A stretch of 64,000 bases of DNA from Rhodopseudomonas sp. P2A-2r (GTDB lineage Bacteria > Pseudomonadota > Alphaproteobacteria > Rhizobiales > Xanthobacteraceae), in contig NZ_CP110389.1 of NCBI RefSeq assembly GCF_026015985.1, forward strand, positions 6,108,001 to 6,172,000. Reading direction: 5' to 3'. The notes under the pieces are model-generated. The model did not search any database, was not told the DNA's origin, and saw only the letters and a program-made list of their open reading frames with translations. Position numbers and translations under genes: made by a program. Shown here piece after piece: positions 55,564-64,000 of this stretch (positions are counted from its first letter, which is position 1; the number at the start of each line of letters is the position of its first letter).

Positions 55564-56649
55564 CTAGTTCCTCATCGCCTCTGGCGCCGCGACCAGTCGG
55601 CCGTCGGCATCGAAAATGAAAAGATTGTCGGGATCGAGCACCGCGTCGAGCACATCACCCGGCGCGAATTCGTGCACGCCCTGCAGCACCGCCACCCAGT
55701 TGGAGGCGTCGCGCTTCAGATGCACGAAGCTTTCCGAGCCGGTGATTTCGGTCACCGTCACAGTGGCGGGAAAGGCGTGGCGGCCGGCGATGCCGTTGGC
55801 CAGTTCCAGCTGGTGCGCACGGAAACCGACGCGGTAGGCGCCGTCGCTCAGGTCCGCATAGAGCCCGCTGGCGGGCGCCTGCCCGCCGCCGGCATACTGC
55901 ACCGTGCCGTTCTTCTTCTCGATGGCGACCACGTTGAGCGGCGGATCGGAAAACACCTCGGCGACCTTGAGGGTCTCCGGACGGCGATAGACCTTCGACG
56001 TCTCGCCGATCTGCAGCACCTCGCCCTCCCACAGGCACACGGTGCGGCCGCCGAGCAACAGCGCCTCGGACGGCTCCGTCGTGGCGTACACAAATATCGC
56101 GCCGGATTCCTCGAAGATGCGCGGCAATTCAGTACGCAATTCCTCGCGCAGCTTGTAGTCGAGATTGGCCAGCGGCTCGTCGAGCAACACGAGGTCGGCG
56201 CCCTTGACCAGGGCGCGGGCGATGGCGGTGCGCTGCTGCTGGCCGCCGGACAGCTGCAGCGGCGTGCGATCGAGATAGGGCTCGAGCTTCAGAAGCTTCG
56301 CGGCCTCGCGCACGCGGCTTTCGATTTCGGCCTTCGGCTTGCCCTGCACGCGCAGCGGCGAGGCGATGTTCTCGTACACCGTCAGCGAGGGGTAGTTGAT
56401 GAATTGCTGATAGACCATGGCCACCGAGCGCTTGCGCACGTCAATGCCGGTCACGTCCTTACCATCGACGAGGACGCGGCCTTGCGTCGGCTTGTCCAGG
56501 CCGGCGAGCAGCCGCATGATCGATGTCTTGCCGGCGAGCGTGGGGCCGAGCAGGACGCTCAGGGCGCCTCTTTCGAGCGTCAACGAGACGTCGCGGATGG
56601 TGGGAATGCCATCCACGGCGCGCGAGACATGGTCAAGGGTGATGGTCAT
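55564..56649 (-). CDS. glpS: Glycerol ABC transporter ATP-binding protein 1
   Basis: A 361-residue MalK-type ATPase. Walker A reads LLGPTLAGKTSIMRL (the usual GxSGxGKS replaced by TLAGKT), the signature is LQLSGGQQQRTAIARALVKG, Walker B is VLLDEPLANLDYKL, and the H-loop region reads YATTEPSEAL, lacking the canonical His. The TOBE domain follows. It probably forms a heterodimer with glpT, one composite site being degenerate. It overlaps the glpD stop by 4 bp. Confidence 0.93.
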   Translation of the reverse strand: MTITLDHVSRAVDGIPTIRDVSLTLERGALSVLLGPTLAGKTSIMRLLAGLDKPTQGRVLVDGKDVTGIDVRKRSVAMVYQQFINYPSLTVYENIASPLRVQGKPKAEIESRVREAAKLLKLEPYLDRTPLQLSGGQQQRTAIARALVKGADLVLLDEPLANLDYKLREELRTELPRIFEESGAIFVYATTEPSEALLLGGRTVCLWEGEVLQIGETSKVYRRPETLKVAEVFSDPPLNVVAIEKKNGTVQYAGGGQAPASGLYADLSDGAYRVGFRAHQLELANGIAGRHAFPATVTVTEITGSESFVHLKRDASNWVAVLQGVHEFAPGDVLDAVLDPDNLFIFDADGRLVAAPEAMRN

Positions 56650-58190
56650 GTCTGCACTCTCGCTGCTCGCTCTGCAGGCCTAGGCGCGTCACGTCGGGCG
56701 GCAAGCCAGCCCTCCAGCGCCGCGACCTCCGCCGCCGACAGACGCAATCCCAGCTTGGAGCGTCGCCACACGATGTCGTCCGCCGTCACCGCCCACTCGT
56801 TCTCTATCAAGTATCTGATTTCGGCTTCCGTCAATGTGGCGCCGAAGTCCTGGCCGAGGTCCGCCATCGATGCCGCCTGCCCGAGCAATTTGTGCGCGCG
56901 CGTGCCATAGGCATGGACGAGCCGGTCGGCATGGCCCGGTGTCAGGAATGGATAGTCGCGTCGCAGCTCGGCGATCAGCGCGTCCACCGCGGAGACATCG
57001 AAGTCGCCGCCGGGCAGCGGCGCCGTCGCGGTCCAGCCTTCGGCCGCCTTGGTGCCTTTCAACCAGGGCGCCAGCTTCTGCAGCGCTTCTTCGGCGAGCC
57101 GGCGATAGGTCGTGATCTTGCCGCCATAGATCGACAGCAGCGGCGCGCCGCCGGGCAGGTCCAGTTCGAACACGTAGTCGCGCGTGGCCGCCTTGGCCTC
57201 GTTGGCGCCGTCGTCATAGAGCGGGCGAACGCCGGAATAGGTCCACACCACGTCCTCCGGCTTGACGGGCTTTGCCAGATATTCACTGACGGATGTGCAG
57301 AGGTAGCTGATCTCGTCGGCGGAGATTTTCACCTGGGCGGGGTCGCCCTGATAGTCCAGATCGGTGGTGCCGATCAGGGTGAAGTCATCCTGATAGGGGA
57401 TCGCAAAGACGATGCGACCATCTGCGTTCTGGAAGATGTAGGCGCGGTCGTGGGCATAGAGTTTGGGCACCACAATGTGCGAGCCCTGCACCAGCCTTAC
57501 CTTGGCCTTCGCGTTGACCCCGGCGCCTGACGCCAGAATTTTCTCCACCCAGGGACCGCCTGCGTTGACCAGCGCGCGGGCGCGGATCGTGCTGCGCTCT
57601 CCGCTGACCGTGTCCTCGATGGTGACCTGCCAGATTCCGTCGACCTGACTGACCGCGGTGGCGCGGGTGCGGGTGCGGATGTCGGCGCCGCGGTCGAAGG
57701 CGTCGCGCGCGGTCAGCACCACCAGACGGGCATCGTCGACGAAGCAATCGGAATATTCAAAACCCCGGCGGAAGCGGCCGGGCGCAAGCGGCTTGCCTAG
57801 TCCGTCATGGGCTAGGTCGAGGGTGCGGGTCGGCGGCAGCAATTTGCGGCCGCCAATATGGTCATAGAGAAACAGGCCGAGCCGGAGAAACCAGGCCGGC
57901 CGCAGCCCGGAATGGTGCGGCAGCACGAAACGCAGCGGCCGAATGATGTGCGGCGCGATCTGCCAGAGGATTTCGCGCTCCATCAGCGCGTGGCGCACCA
58001 GCCGGAACTCATAATATTCCAGATAACGCAGCCCGCCGTGCACGAGCTTGGTCGACCAGGACGAGGTGCCACTGGCCAAATCATTCATTTCGCAAAGGAA
58101 AACGGAATTGCCTCGGCCCACAGCATCGCGGGCAATGCCGCAACCGTTGACGCCGCCACCGATAATAGCGAGGTCGAAAACCTGACCCAC
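56646..58190 (-). CDS. glpD: Aerobic glycerol-3-phosphate dehydrogenase
   Basis: A 514-residue FAD enzyme of the GlpD/DAO family that oxidises glycerol-3-phosphate to dihydroxyacetone phosphate and passes electrons to the quinone pool. FAD motif DLAIIGGGVNGCGIARDAVGRG is at residues 5-26, then LASGTSSWSTKLVHGGLRYLEYYE, and the C-terminal GGKITTYRRLAEEAL. It lies 83 bp after glpR, the first metabolic gene of the operon. glpK and glpF are not in the window, so phosphorylation would depend on a kinase elsewhere. Confidence 0.95.
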   Translation of the reverse strand: MGQVFDLAIIGGGVNGCGIARDAVGRGNSVFLCEMNDLASGTSSWSTKLVHGGLRYLEYYEFRLVRHALMEREILWQIAPHIIRPLRFVLPHHSGLRPAWFLRLGLFLYDHIGGRKLLPPTRTLDLAHDGLGKPLAPGRFRRGFEYSDCFVDDARLVVLTARDAFDRGADIRTRTRATAVSQVDGIWQVTIEDTVSGERSTIRARALVNAGGPWVEKILASGAGVNAKAKVRLVQGSHIVVPKLYAHDRAYIFQNADGRIVFAIPYQDDFTLIGTTDLDYQGDPAQVKISADEISYLCTSVSEYLAKPVKPEDVVWTYSGVRPLYDDGANEAKAATRDYVFELDLPGGAPLLSIYGGKITTYRRLAEEALQKLAPWLKGTKAAEGWTATAPLPGGDFDVSAVDALIAELRRDYPFLTPGHADRLVHAYGTRAHKLLGQAASMADLGQDFGATLTEAEIRYLIENEWAVTADDIVWRRSKLGLRLSAAEVAALEGWLAARRDAPRPAERAARVQT

Positions 58191-58273
58191 CCGAACTCCC
58201 CCTGCGCCAACTGGTCGGCGCCATCAGACGCCCAACCTTCGCATTCAGCGATTGGCTTTCGGTTTTCAGTAAA

Positions 58274-59140
58274 TCACAACCAAAAGCGAAAGCAACCGCC
58301 TTTTGGAGAGCTAGCCTGCTTTTTCCTGCGCAGGGGAGCATCGTTTCCGGTTTCGTCGGGTTCCCCGGTCGAGCCCGACAGCGCTTCGATGACCTGGATG
58401 CCACGCGCCTGGCAGATCGCCTGCAGCCCGGCAGGCAGGGCTAAGTCGGTGACAAAGGTCTGGATCTGGCTGAGATGGGCAATGCGCACCGCCGCGGTAC
58501 GCCGCAGCTTGGTGGAGTCGGCGACCAGCATGATGCTGCGGGCATTGGCCATGATCGCCTGCGCGGCCTGCACCTCGCGGTAGTCGAAATCCAGCAGCGC
58601 GCCCTCCCCGTCGATGGCCGAGGCGCCGATGATGGCATAATCGACCTTGAACTGCCCGATCAGACCGATGGCGGTGGAACCGATCACCGCGCCGTCGGAG
58701 CGCCGGACGGTGCCGCCGGCAACGATCACCTCGATACGCGGATGGCGATACAGCATCATCGCCACGTTGAGGTTGTTGGTAATCACCAGCAGGTCCTCAT
58801 GCGCCGTCAGCGCATTGGCGACTTCTTCGGTGGTGGTGCCGATGTTGATGAACAGCGAACTGCCGTTGGGAATCTGCGCCGCCGCGGCGATGCCGATCGC
58901 GCGCTTTTCCTCGGCGGCCACAAAGCGGCGCGCTTCGTAAGCGAGGTTTTCCACGCCGGAGGCAATGATCGCGCCGCCGTGAATCCGTGTCAGCGAACGC
59001 TGATCGCAGAGGTCATTGAGATCCTTGCGAATCGTTTGCGCCGAGACCTCGAAGCGGCGGACGAGATCGTCCACCATCACCCGACCGGTGGCGCGGGCAA
59101 TATTCAGAATTTCTGTCTGGCGATGGCTGAGTCCGGTCAC
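58274..59140 (-). CDS. glpR: DeoR-family transcriptional regulator of the glycerol operon
   Basis: A 288-residue repressor with the DeoR helix-turn-helix (RQTEILNIARATGRVMVDDLVRRFEVSAQTIRKDLNDLCDQRSLTRIHGGA, residues 7-57) and a DeoR-type sensor domain (FINIGTTTEEVANAL, ITNNLNVAMML, VIVAGGTVRRSDGAVIG). GlpR proteins release DNA on binding glycerol-3-phosphate. The gene is the first of the glp cluster, upstream of glpD by 83 bp, on the same strand. The C-terminal tail (about 25 residues, Lys/Arg-rich) is longer than in E. coli GlpR. Confidence 0.9.
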   Translation of the reverse strand: MTGLSHRQTEILNIARATGRVMVDDLVRRFEVSAQTIRKDLNDLCDQRSLTRIHGGAIIASGVENLAYEARRFVAAEEKRAIGIAAAAQIPNGSSLFINIGTTTEEVANALTAHEDLLVITNNLNVAMMLYRHPRIEVIVAGGTVRRSDGAVIGSTAIGLIGQFKVDYAIIGASAIDGEGALLDFDYREVQAAQAIMANARSIMLVADSTKLRRTAAVRIAHLSQIQTFVTDLALPAGLQAICQARGIQVIEALSGSTGEPDETGNDAPLRRKKQASSPKGGCFRFWL

Positions 59141-59261
59141 GATGCACCTCTGGCGAGGCGCGCATGGTGAGGCGGTTGCCGGCGATCGTCAACGCGGCTG
59201 GCCTCACCGGCTTGTTTCCCCTCACCCGGCAAGGAGAGGGGCGGCAAAACAGCCTGCCCGT

Positions 59262-59486
59262 TCAGGCTGCGGAGACCACCGCAGCCGCAGGAAAGCCCTC
59301 AGCCGCAGGGAAGCCCTGGCTGGCGAACAGAAAGGCAGCGCGCTCGGCTTCGCGCGCATTGCGAAACAGCTGCCCCTCCATGGCGTTAAAACGGTGTGAC
59401 GCGGCGAAGAACCGGTAGCCCTCGGGATTACGAACGACAATTCCCGCGGCCTGCGAACTGACTTCGATAATATAGGTGTCTGACAT
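59262..59486 (-). CDS. Small conserved hypothetical protein
   Basis: A 74-residue protein not assigned to a family. It has MSDTYIIEVSSQAAGIVVRNPEGYRFFAASHRFNAMEGQLFRNAREAERAAFLF, a compact beta-alpha pattern, and a short Ala-rich tail with a repeated FPA unit. The ATG at 59486 is preceded by GGGGGC. It stands alone, 121 bp upstream of glpR and on the same strand. It may be co-transcribed but is probably unrelated. Confidence 0.65.
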   Translation of the reverse strand: MSDTYIIEVSSQAAGIVVRNPEGYRFFAASHRFNAMEGQLFRNAREAERAAFLFASQGFPAAEGFPAAAVVSAA

Positions 59487-59563
59487 GGCGGCCCCCGTAT
59501 ACGCAACGTTAATGCATAATCCGGGCCACTAACGGCGACGGTACGCAAAGGTTCCTAAGACGG

Positions 59564-59995
59564 TCAGGCCGATAGCGGCTGGCCGTCCCGGTTGATGGTC
59601 TGCGGCCGGCCGTGATCGTCGATCGAGACGTAAGTAAAATGGCCGTCGGTCACCAGGATCGAGTGGCTCTCGTTGCGCCTCAGTACCCATGCCTCGATAT
59701 GCACGGTGATCGACGTCCTGCCGATCCGCACCAGTGTGGCATGCACGGAGACAACGTCGCCGACGAACACGGCCTTGCGAAAGTTCATGGCGTCGATGGC
59801 CACGGTCACAGTGCGCGACTTCGCGGTCTTGGAGGCGAAAATGCCGCCGCCGATATCCATCTGGCTGAGAAGCCAGCCGCCGAAGATGTCGCCGTTCGCG
59901 TTGGTGTCGGCCGGCATGGCCAGCGTTCGGATGGTCAGATCGCCGTTTGGTTCCGTCGTCGGATCGGCCGCCCGCTTCGTCGATGACTCAGACAT
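59564..59995 (-). CDS. Acyl-CoA thioesterase (hotdog fold, YciA-like)
   Basis: A 143-residue hotdog-fold thioesterase. Motifs: TIRTLAMPADTNANGDIFGGWLLSQMD (catalytic Asn/Asp region) and RIGRTSITVHIEAWVLRR. It hydrolyses acyl-CoA to free CoA and fatty acid. The ATG at 59995 was preferred; a TTG at 60013 would add six residues and lacks a comparable site. It lies 24 bp after the stop of the FadB-like gene and may be the last gene of the beta-oxidation operon. Confidence 0.9.
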   Translation of the reverse strand: MSESSTKRAADPTTEPNGDLTIRTLAMPADTNANGDIFGGWLLSQMDIGGGIFASKTAKSRTVTVAIDAMNFRKAVFVGDVVSVHATLVRIGRTSITVHIEAWVLRRNESHSILVTDGHFTYVSIDDHGRPQTINRDGQPLSA

Positions 59996-60019
59996 GAGCG
60001 CCGCCTGCCGCAAATTGAG

Positions 60020-62122
60020 TCATGTGAAATTCTCCCAACCGGCATCCGGCACAAAGCGCGGGCCGAACTTTTCCGACAGATCGTGCAATTTGACCACGAC
60101 GTTTTCCTTGCCGCGTTCTCGCGCATAGTTTAGCGGACCGCCGCGGAACGGCGCATAGCCGGTTCCAAAGATCATTGCGCCATCGACCACATCGGCACTG
60201 CCGACGATGCCCTCGCGCAGACAGGCAACGCAGACATTCGACATCGGCAGGATCAGGCGGTCGATCATTTCCGCGGTCGGTTGCGCACCTTCTCTGGGCG
60301 ATGTCTTGTCGGCCTTGCCGTCCTTCCAGACGTAGAAGCCCTTGCCCGTCTTGCGGCCGAGTTCGCCTTTGGCCACCTTTTCCCGCAACCACGCCGGCGT
60401 CGGCGGCAGCAGGTCGCCGAACTTGGAGCGCAGCATATCGCCGACCGCGAGACAGATATCGAGTCCGACCTGATCAGCCAGTTCAATCGGCCCCATGGGC
60501 ATGCCGAACTGCTCGGCCGCCGCATCGATGGTGGTTTTGTCGATCTTCTCGTCAAGCATCACCATCGCCTCGAGCATGTAGGGCGTCAGCGCGCGGTTGA
60601 CGAGAAAGCCCGGTGAACTCCTGACCGGCAGCGGCAGCCGGTCGATGGCCCCGACGAAGGCCAGCGCCCGGGTCAGCAAAGCGGGATCGACGCGATCGTG
60701 GCTGACGACTTCCACCAGTTGCAGCCGCGATACCGGATTGAAGAAGTGCAGGCCGAGCAGCCGCTCCGGCTTTGTCAGCGTGGTGCGCAGATCTTCCAGC
60801 GGTATGCTCGAAGTGTTGGTGGCGAGGATGGCGCCCGGCTTCATGCGCGGCTCGATGCCGGCATAGACCTTCTGCTTCAGTTCGAGCTTTTCGCTGACTG
60901 CCTCGATGATCAGATCGGCGGAGCGCACGCCTTCACCGTCCATGTCGGGGATCAGGCGATCCAGCGCGTCGCGTACATCGGTGCGCTTGCGGATGATCTT
61001 GCCGAACAGATCCGCGGCGCGCTTGACGGCGCCGGCGATCGGCTCCGGCTTCATGTCGGCCAGTGTCACGCGCAGGCCCTGATTGGCGCACCACGCCGCG
61101 ATATCGCCGCCCATGGCGCCTGCGCCGATGACGTGGACATGCTTGATCGCGTGACCCGAGCCGGCGAGTTTCTTCATCTGCTCGCGCAGGAAAAACACCC
61201 GGATCAGGTTCTGCGCTGTCGGCGTCACCATCAGCCTTGCGAACGACGTCTTCTCCGCCGCCAGCATCGCCGCGCGATCGCCGCCGTGCTTCTCCCACAA
61301 CGCAATCAACGCATAGGGCGCCGGATAGTGCTCGCGCGGCGCCGCCTTGCCGGCTTCCACCACCATGCGCGAGGCCAGAATGCCGCGCACCGGCGAAAAG
61401 TTCAGAAGCTTATTGAGCAGTCCCGGCCGGGCGCGCTTCAGCCGGCCGAACACCGCATCCCGGACGGCATTGCGGACATGGCGCTCCTGGGTGACGGCAT
61501 CGACCAGGCCGAGCGCCTTCGCCTTGCGCGCGTCGATGGTCTTGCTGGTGAGCATCAGCGTCATCGCCTGCATCGGATTGACCAGCTGCGTGAAGCGCAC
61601 GGTGCCGCCGAGGCCGGGATGCAGGCCGAGCATCACCTCGGGGAAACCAAAACGTGCGTCCTCGATCGCGATGCGCGACTGGCAAGCCAGCGCCACTTCG
61701 AGACCGCCGCCGAGACAGAAGCCGTGGATGACGGCGACGGTCGGGATCTTCAGCGCGTCGAGCCGGTCGATCACCGCATGCGCCCGGCCGATCTCGCTCT
61801 CCACGGCGGCAGCATCGGTGGCGCCGCGAAACGCGTTGACATCGGCGCCGGCGATGAAGCCGGACGGCTTGGCGGAGCGAATGACCAGGCCGGCCGGCCG
61901 CTGGCCTTCCAGCGCCGTCAGCACCGTGTCGAATTCCTCCAGCACCTCGGCCGACAGCGTATTGGCGCTGGTGCCGGCGCGGTCGAACAGCAGCCAGGCG
62001 ATGCCGTCGGCGTCGCGGGTGAGTTTGAAGTTTCTGTAGACGCCAGCCTCCGGCGTTGGTCCCAGTTCGCACGCGCGGTCGCCGAGAACGTCCATGATCC
62101 TGCTGTCCATGCCGTTCCTCAT
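60020..62122 (-). CDS. Multifunctional 3-hydroxyacyl-CoA dehydrogenase / enoyl-CoA hydratase (FadB/FadJ-like)
   Basis: A 700-residue two-domain enzyme of beta-oxidation. The N-terminal crotonase domain (residues 1 to about 290) has IRSAKPSGFIAGADVNAF and HGFCLGGGLEVALACQSRIA. The C-terminal dehydrogenase has the NAD motif VIGAGAMGGDIAAWCANQG near residue 330 and FNPVSRLQLVEVV. It hydrates trans-2-enoyl-CoA and oxidises the 3-hydroxyacyl-CoA. The ATG at 62122 overlaps the thiolase stop by 4 bp. Confidence 0.94.
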   Translation of the reverse strand: MRNGMDSRIMDVLGDRACELGPTPEAGVYRNFKLTRDADGIAWLLFDRAGTSANTLSAEVLEEFDTVLTALEGQRPAGLVIRSAKPSGFIAGADVNAFRGATDAAAVESEIGRAHAVIDRLDALKIPTVAVIHGFCLGGGLEVALACQSRIAIEDARFGFPEVMLGLHPGLGGTVRFTQLVNPMQAMTLMLTSKTIDARKAKALGLVDAVTQERHVRNAVRDAVFGRLKRARPGLLNKLLNFSPVRGILASRMVVEAGKAAPREHYPAPYALIALWEKHGGDRAAMLAAEKTSFARLMVTPTAQNLIRVFFLREQMKKLAGSGHAIKHVHVIGAGAMGGDIAAWCANQGLRVTLADMKPEPIAGAVKRAADLFGKIIRKRTDVRDALDRLIPDMDGEGVRSADLIIEAVSEKLELKQKVYAGIEPRMKPGAILATNTSSIPLEDLRTTLTKPERLLGLHFFNPVSRLQLVEVVSHDRVDPALLTRALAFVGAIDRLPLPVRSSPGFLVNRALTPYMLEAMVMLDEKIDKTTIDAAAEQFGMPMGPIELADQVGLDICLAVGDMLRSKFGDLLPPTPAWLREKVAKGELGRKTGKGFYVWKDGKADKTSPREGAQPTAEMIDRLILPMSNVCVACLREGIVGSADVVDGAMIFGTGYAPFRGGPLNYARERGKENVVVKLHDLSEKFGPRFVPDAGWENFT

Positions 62123-63402
62123 ACGCTTTCGATCAGCATGGCGCCGCCGAGCCCGCCGCCAATACATTCGGTGGCGATACCGCGTTTGGTGCCAAGCCGC
62201 TTCATCGCATTGACCAGATGCAGCACAAGGCGATTGCCCGAGGTGCCGACGGGATGGCCGAGGCTGATGGCGCCGCCATCGACATTGAGTTTCGTGCGAT
62301 CAATTTCGCCCGCAGCGCCGTCGAGGCCGAGAACCTCGCGACAGAACCTGTCGTCTTTCCACGCCTCAAGGCAGCCGAGCACCTGCGTCGCGAAAGCTTC
62401 ATTCAATTCCCAGGTGTCGACATCCTGCAGCGAGAGATGATTGCGCTTCAGGAGTTCGGTGGATGACAGCACCGGGCCGAGGCCCATGATGCTGGGATCG
62501 AGTGCCGACCACTGGCTGTCGACGATGACCGCCTTCGGCGTCAGCCCATGCTTCGCCACGGCTTCCTCCGAGGCAAGGATGGTCCATGACGCGCCGTCGG
62601 TGATCTGGCTGGAATTGCCGGCGGTGACCTGGCCCCATGGCCGCTCGAACACCGGCTTCAGGGTCGACAATTTGTCGACCGAGGAATCCGCGCGCACGCC
62701 ATCGTCGTGATCGTAGAATTTTCCGTCGCGCGCGAAGGCGGTCTCGACCTCGCCCTTGAGCCACCCCTGGGCCTGCGCATTGGCCAGTCGCTTGTGACTC
62801 TCGACCGCATAAGCATCGGACTGGGCGCGGGTGATCCCGAACAGATGGCCGACCTTCTCGGCCGTCTGCCCCATATTGAGGTCGGTGATCGGATCGGTCA
62901 GGCCGCGCTCAAGCCCGATGACCGGCTTGAAATAGCCCGGGCGCGCTTTGGCGATCGCCGCCATCTTGCCGAGGATACCCTTGGCGGTAGCGAGGCCGGC
63001 GAACCAGCGCACGCCCTGCTGCGGCCAGACCAGGGGCGCGTAGCTCAGTGCCTCGGCGCCACCGGCGAGGATCAGGTCGGCGTTGCCCTCGCGGATATAT
63101 CTGTAACCGGTGTCGATCGACTGCATGCCGGACCCGCAATTGATCTGCACGGTAAAGGCCACCATCGCCTCGCCCATGCCGAGCCGCAGCGCCGCGACGC
63201 GCGCCGGGTTCATCTCGTCGGCGATCACGTTGACGCAGCCGAGGATGACCTGGTCGAAGGCATCCGGCGCAAACGGTTGCCTTGCCAGCAGCGGACGTCC
63301 GCATTGCACGGCAAGGTCCACCGGCGTGAAAGGGCCGGGGCCGCTGCGTGCCTTGAGGAACGGCGTGCGGCTGCCATCGATGATATAGACCGGACGCGCC
63401 AT
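62119..63402 (-). CDS. Acetyl-CoA C-acyltransferase (thiolase, FadA-like)
   Basis: A 427-residue thiolase. The nucleophilic Cys is in VQINCGSGMQSI near residue 90, the base His in NVDGGAISLGHPVGTSGNRL, and the second active-site Cys in TECIGGGLGGAML. It carries out the thiolytic step of beta-oxidation. It starts at 63402, one base overlapping the stop of the acyl-CoA dehydrogenase, and is coupled to the FadB-like gene downstream. Confidence 0.94.
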   Translation of the reverse strand: MARPVYIIDGSRTPFLKARSGPGPFTPVDLAVQCGRPLLARQPFAPDAFDQVILGCVNVIADEMNPARVAALRLGMGEAMVAFTVQINCGSGMQSIDTGYRYIREGNADLILAGGAEALSYAPLVWPQQGVRWFAGLATAKGILGKMAAIAKARPGYFKPVIGLERGLTDPITDLNMGQTAEKVGHLFGITRAQSDAYAVESHKRLANAQAQGWLKGEVETAFARDGKFYDHDDGVRADSSVDKLSTLKPVFERPWGQVTAGNSSQITDGASWTILASEEAVAKHGLTPKAVIVDSQWSALDPSIMGLGPVLSSTELLKRNHLSLQDVDTWELNEAFATQVLGCLEAWKDDRFCREVLGLDGAAGEIDRTKLNVDGGAISLGHPVGTSGNRLVLHLVNAMKRLGTKRGIATECIGGGLGGAMLIESV

Positions 63403-64000
63403 CAGCTTGCTGCCCTTGTTTCACCGAGCTCCTGGAAGAACTGACGCACGGGCGGCTTCCTGTAGTGCGGCGACAGTTCCTCAGGCGCGAAATCATCGAC
63501 TTCGATCACCAAGGCAGTGGCGGCTTGCGCCGCGGCGATCTGCTCGCCTTCGGCCTGGGTGATCACGCCTTTGGTCACCGCTTCCTTCCAGTTGCAGAAT
63601 CTTCGCGGTACGCATGCGTCTGGCGATATCTTCCGCGGATGTCACCAGCATGAACGCCTTCTCCAGCCGGGCTGCACCTCGGTCGTCATCCACATGCGAC
63701 AGGTCGGGGGTCAGCCGATCGCGCGCCGCGGACGGCTCGAGCAGCAGCAGCGCGCAACAATGCACCGTAAGATCAGACGGGCCGAGGACACGGGCACCGA
63801 ACGGCTGCACGATGAATTTCAGGAAGCCGGCCACGAAGCGGTTGGGGAAATTGGCGAAGATCTCCGCAAAACGGTTCTCGATCGTCTTGAAGCCCGAATG
63901 CATGCACCATTCCAGCGCCGCGAAATCGATCTGCTGGCGCCCCTCGTCCTGCCAGCGCTTCAGCGCCGCCGACAGCAGGTACAGCTCCGAGAGGATGTCG
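63402..64000 (-). CDS. Acyl-CoA dehydrogenase C-terminal part (FadE-like; 5' end outside window, +1 frameshift)
   Basis: The visible C-terminal part reads LSELYLLSAALKRWQDEGRQ, then WCMHSGFKTIENRFAEIFANFPNRF and IVQPFGARVLGPSD, which is the DUF1974 region of FadE-type acyl-CoA dehydrogenases. After MRTAKI the frame is lost at 63598-63599, where one extra A has been added on the plus strand. Removing it gives CNWKEAVTKGVITQAEGEQIAAAQ...LGETRAAS with a stop at 63402, one base overlapping the thiolase start. It is the first visible gene of the beta-oxidation operon. Confidence 0.8.

Noticed and set aside
60698..62440. A 580-codon plus-strand open frame
   Set aside because: It is antisense to the FadB-like gene and has no motif or ribosome-binding site.

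Overview
The window is high-GC chromosomal DNA from an alphaproteobacterium, most likely a member of the Bradyrhizobium/Rhodopseudomonas/Afipia group. The evidence is a fused cytochrome b/c1 gene (fbcH type), the glpR-D-S-T-P-Q-U-V glycerol locus typical of Rhizobiales, several small DUF families common in this group (DUF6111, DUF4170, DUF1285, DUF2158), and palindromic intergenic repeats of the kind scattered through these genomes. Most of the window is ordinary core and accessory metabolism. I see no phage, transposase, CRISPR array, rRNA or tRNA.

Layout. 1-4.7 kb (minus): a truncated sugar-epimerase-like SDR, a bile-acid-type sodium symporter, and the cytochrome bc1 genes (Rieske, then fused b/c1). 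5.4-10.7 kb (plus): a PepSY membrane protein, trmL, a hybrid histidine kinase, and queE with a queD-like gene. 10.9-14.6 kb: two tandem paralogous chemoreceptors. 14.6-18.3 kb: a YkgJ-type cysteine-cluster protein, a broken LysR gene divergent from a broken aldo/keto reductase, an Asp/Glu racemase-like protein and a DUF2158 protein. 18.4-21.2 kb (minus): a translationally coupled DUF1285 / CoA pyrophosphatase / DUF6111 / CCA-adding-enzyme operon. 21.4-28.4 kb (plus): MoxR ATPase, DUF58, DUF4159 and a large membrane protein, a poorly characterised envelope system. 28.6-32.3 kb: FAD monooxygenase and TctC-type binding protein, divergent from a LysR regulator. 32.5-35.4 kb: a Zur-box-like palindrome, a DUF2946 protein and a ZnuD-like TonB receptor, probably a zinc uptake unit. 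35.6-38.7 kb: housekeeping and hypothetical genes. 38.7-42 kb: isocitrate lyase, divergent from a short-chain-fatty-acyl-type XRE regulator (glyoxylate shunt control). 42.1-48.4 kb: a lytic transglycosylase and a complete branched-chain-amino-acid-type ABC importer. 48.5-50.3 kb: a DUF1993 protein and an old-yellow-enzyme ene-reductase. 50.6-59.1 kb (minus): the complete glycerol uptake and oxidation operon with its DeoR repressor. 59.3-64 kb (minus): a small hypothetical, a thioesterase and a beta-oxidation operon (acyl-CoA dehydrogenase, thiolase, FadB-like multifunctional enzyme).

Two cautions affect the whole annotation. At least seven genes carry single-base indels, nearly all in short homopolymers (nine inferred events). 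This pattern looks more like base-calling error than biology, so the 'pseudogene' calls here are provisional. Start codons were moved downstream wherever a ribosome-binding site, a 4-bp overlap with the preceding gene or family length argued for it. All functional names come from reading motifs by eye; no database search was run.
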